Below, in pieces: positions 13,364 to 13,658 of a DNA stretch of 13,658 nucleotides; the first letter of the stretch is position 1; each line of letters starts with the position of its first letter. This DNA comes from CAZIAK01 sp964537035 (GTDB taxonomy: Bacteria > Planctomycetota > B15-G4): the NCBI GenBank assembly GCA_964537035.1, contig CAZIAK010000083.1, positions 1 through 13,658 of the forward strand. Direction: 5' to 3'. Made by a program: the position numbers and the translations under genes. Below the pieces are notes generated by a model. That model was not told the origin of the DNA, ran no database searches, and saw only the letters and a program-made list of their open reading frames with translations.

Positions 13364-13658
13364 TCACCTCAGGCGCATCCATCGCTGCCCGCCGACCGGA
13401 GGCAGGCCACGCTGTTTGGTGCGCCAGTCGTTGCCCAAGCCGGTCGTGTCCAGACTCAGCGGCCCACCCGAGTCGAGGCGTACCCACGCAGTTCGGTACA
13501 TCAATCGTTGCGTGAGCTGTGTCGGGGCAAGGCGCAGCGGTCCGGCTGAGCGACAGCGAGCCAGCGCAGTTGGTGCTTCCGATCGTTGCGTGAGGTGCGT
13601 CGTGGCAAGGCGCAGTGGTCCGCCTGAGCGACAGCGAGCCAGCGCAGTTGGTGCTTCC
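13364..13658 (-). CDS. Partial reading frame of 26-residue repeats upstream of the radical SAM gene
   Basis: Read on the minus strand, this frame enters from the right edge and ends with TGA at 13364-13366, 33 bases before the radical SAM start. It contains three 26-codon repeats: two nearly identical ones beginning EAPTALARCRS and a diverged one, YRTAWVRLDSGGPLSLDTT. The shared pattern is TAxxRxxSGGPLxLxTTxL. A tail RTKQRGLPPVGGQRWMRLR follows. Over 12 aligned codons of the first and last repeat, third positions differ 8 times against 3 first and 2 second positions, which favours this frame being translated. Third positions in the two near-identical repeats are less GC-rich than in nearby genes, and another minus frame is also open, so coding is not certain. 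An ATG at 13501 would give a 45-residue product covering only the last repeat and the tail. Not a recognised family. Confidence 0.5.
   Translation of the reverse strand, partial: EAPTALARCRSGGPLRLATTHLTQRSEAPTALARCRSAGPLRLAPTQLTQRLMYRTAWVRLDSGGPLSLDTTGLGNDWRTKQRGLPPVGGQRWMRLR
13427..13658. repeat. 78-bp tandem repeat array reaching the window edge
   Basis: Units start at 13582 (77 bases, to the edge), 13504 (78 bases, with about six differences) and 13427 (77 bases, diverged, one indel outside the coding core alignment). The unit length is exactly 26 codons. Landmarks include ATCGTTGCGTGAG, GGCAAGGCGCAG and CGACAGCGAGCCAGCGCAG. A more decayed fragment may begin at 13381. The array probably continues beyond the window. 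Confidence 0.85.

Noticed and set aside
12509..13549. 346-codon plus-strand open frame opposite the radical SAM gene
   Set aside because: It is antisense to a gene with clear catalytic motifs; GC-rich DNA leaves long shadow frames. The translation has no family look.
13427..13658. CRISPR array
   Set aside because: The repeats are contiguous 78-bp units without unique spacers, and no cas gene is nearby.

Overview
This is high-GC (roughly two-thirds G+C by eye) Gram-negative DNA, assembled as a scaffold with two 100-N joins. Four lipobox-bearing lipoproteins, an LpoB-type cell-wall activator, a CcmP-like microcompartment shell protein and strong GC preference at third codon positions fit a myxobacterium-like or other former-deltaproteobacterial genome. 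That placement is inference; there is no rRNA or marker gene to anchor it.

Layout. (1) 1-1339, minus: a creatininase-family metallohydrolase followed by a YceH/DUF480 protein that runs off the left edge. (2) 1340-1627: divergent regulatory region with an 18-bp palindrome, then a plus-strand lipoprotein (1628-2305), inverted repeats and an assembly gap. (3) 2496-5377, minus: an aminopeptidase P gene whose stop overlaps the TTG start of a benzoate-CoA-ligase-family enzyme. (4) 5378-5537: a short divergent promoter region with a dyad, then a solitary tandem-domain microcompartment shell protein (5538-6191). (5) 6342-9796, plus: lpoB followed by two tandem COG3014-like lipoproteins. The second looks broken by a gap, but the gap is flanked by an identical 55-bp sequence; collapsing it restores a 438-residue protein. 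(6) 9797-10902: a structured, lower-GC intergenic region with two poly-G tracts and hairpins, then a secreted protein of unusual composition. (7) 11097-13658, minus: a radical SAM/SPASM-like enzyme and a family 2 glycosyltransferase, preceded by a partial reading frame made of 26-residue repeats that enters from the right edge.

How the parts relate. The lpoB block probably forms a cell-envelope (peptidoglycan synthase activation) operon. The pepP/ligase and creatininase/yceH pairs look like ordinary co-transcribed housekeeping or catabolic genes. The two most unusual elements are the orphan shell protein, which has no visible enzyme or other shell partners here, and the repeat-peptide / radical SAM / glycosyltransferase group. 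The latter could be a peptide-modification locus, but this rests on gene order and on third-position substitution bias within the repeats, not on a recognised family.
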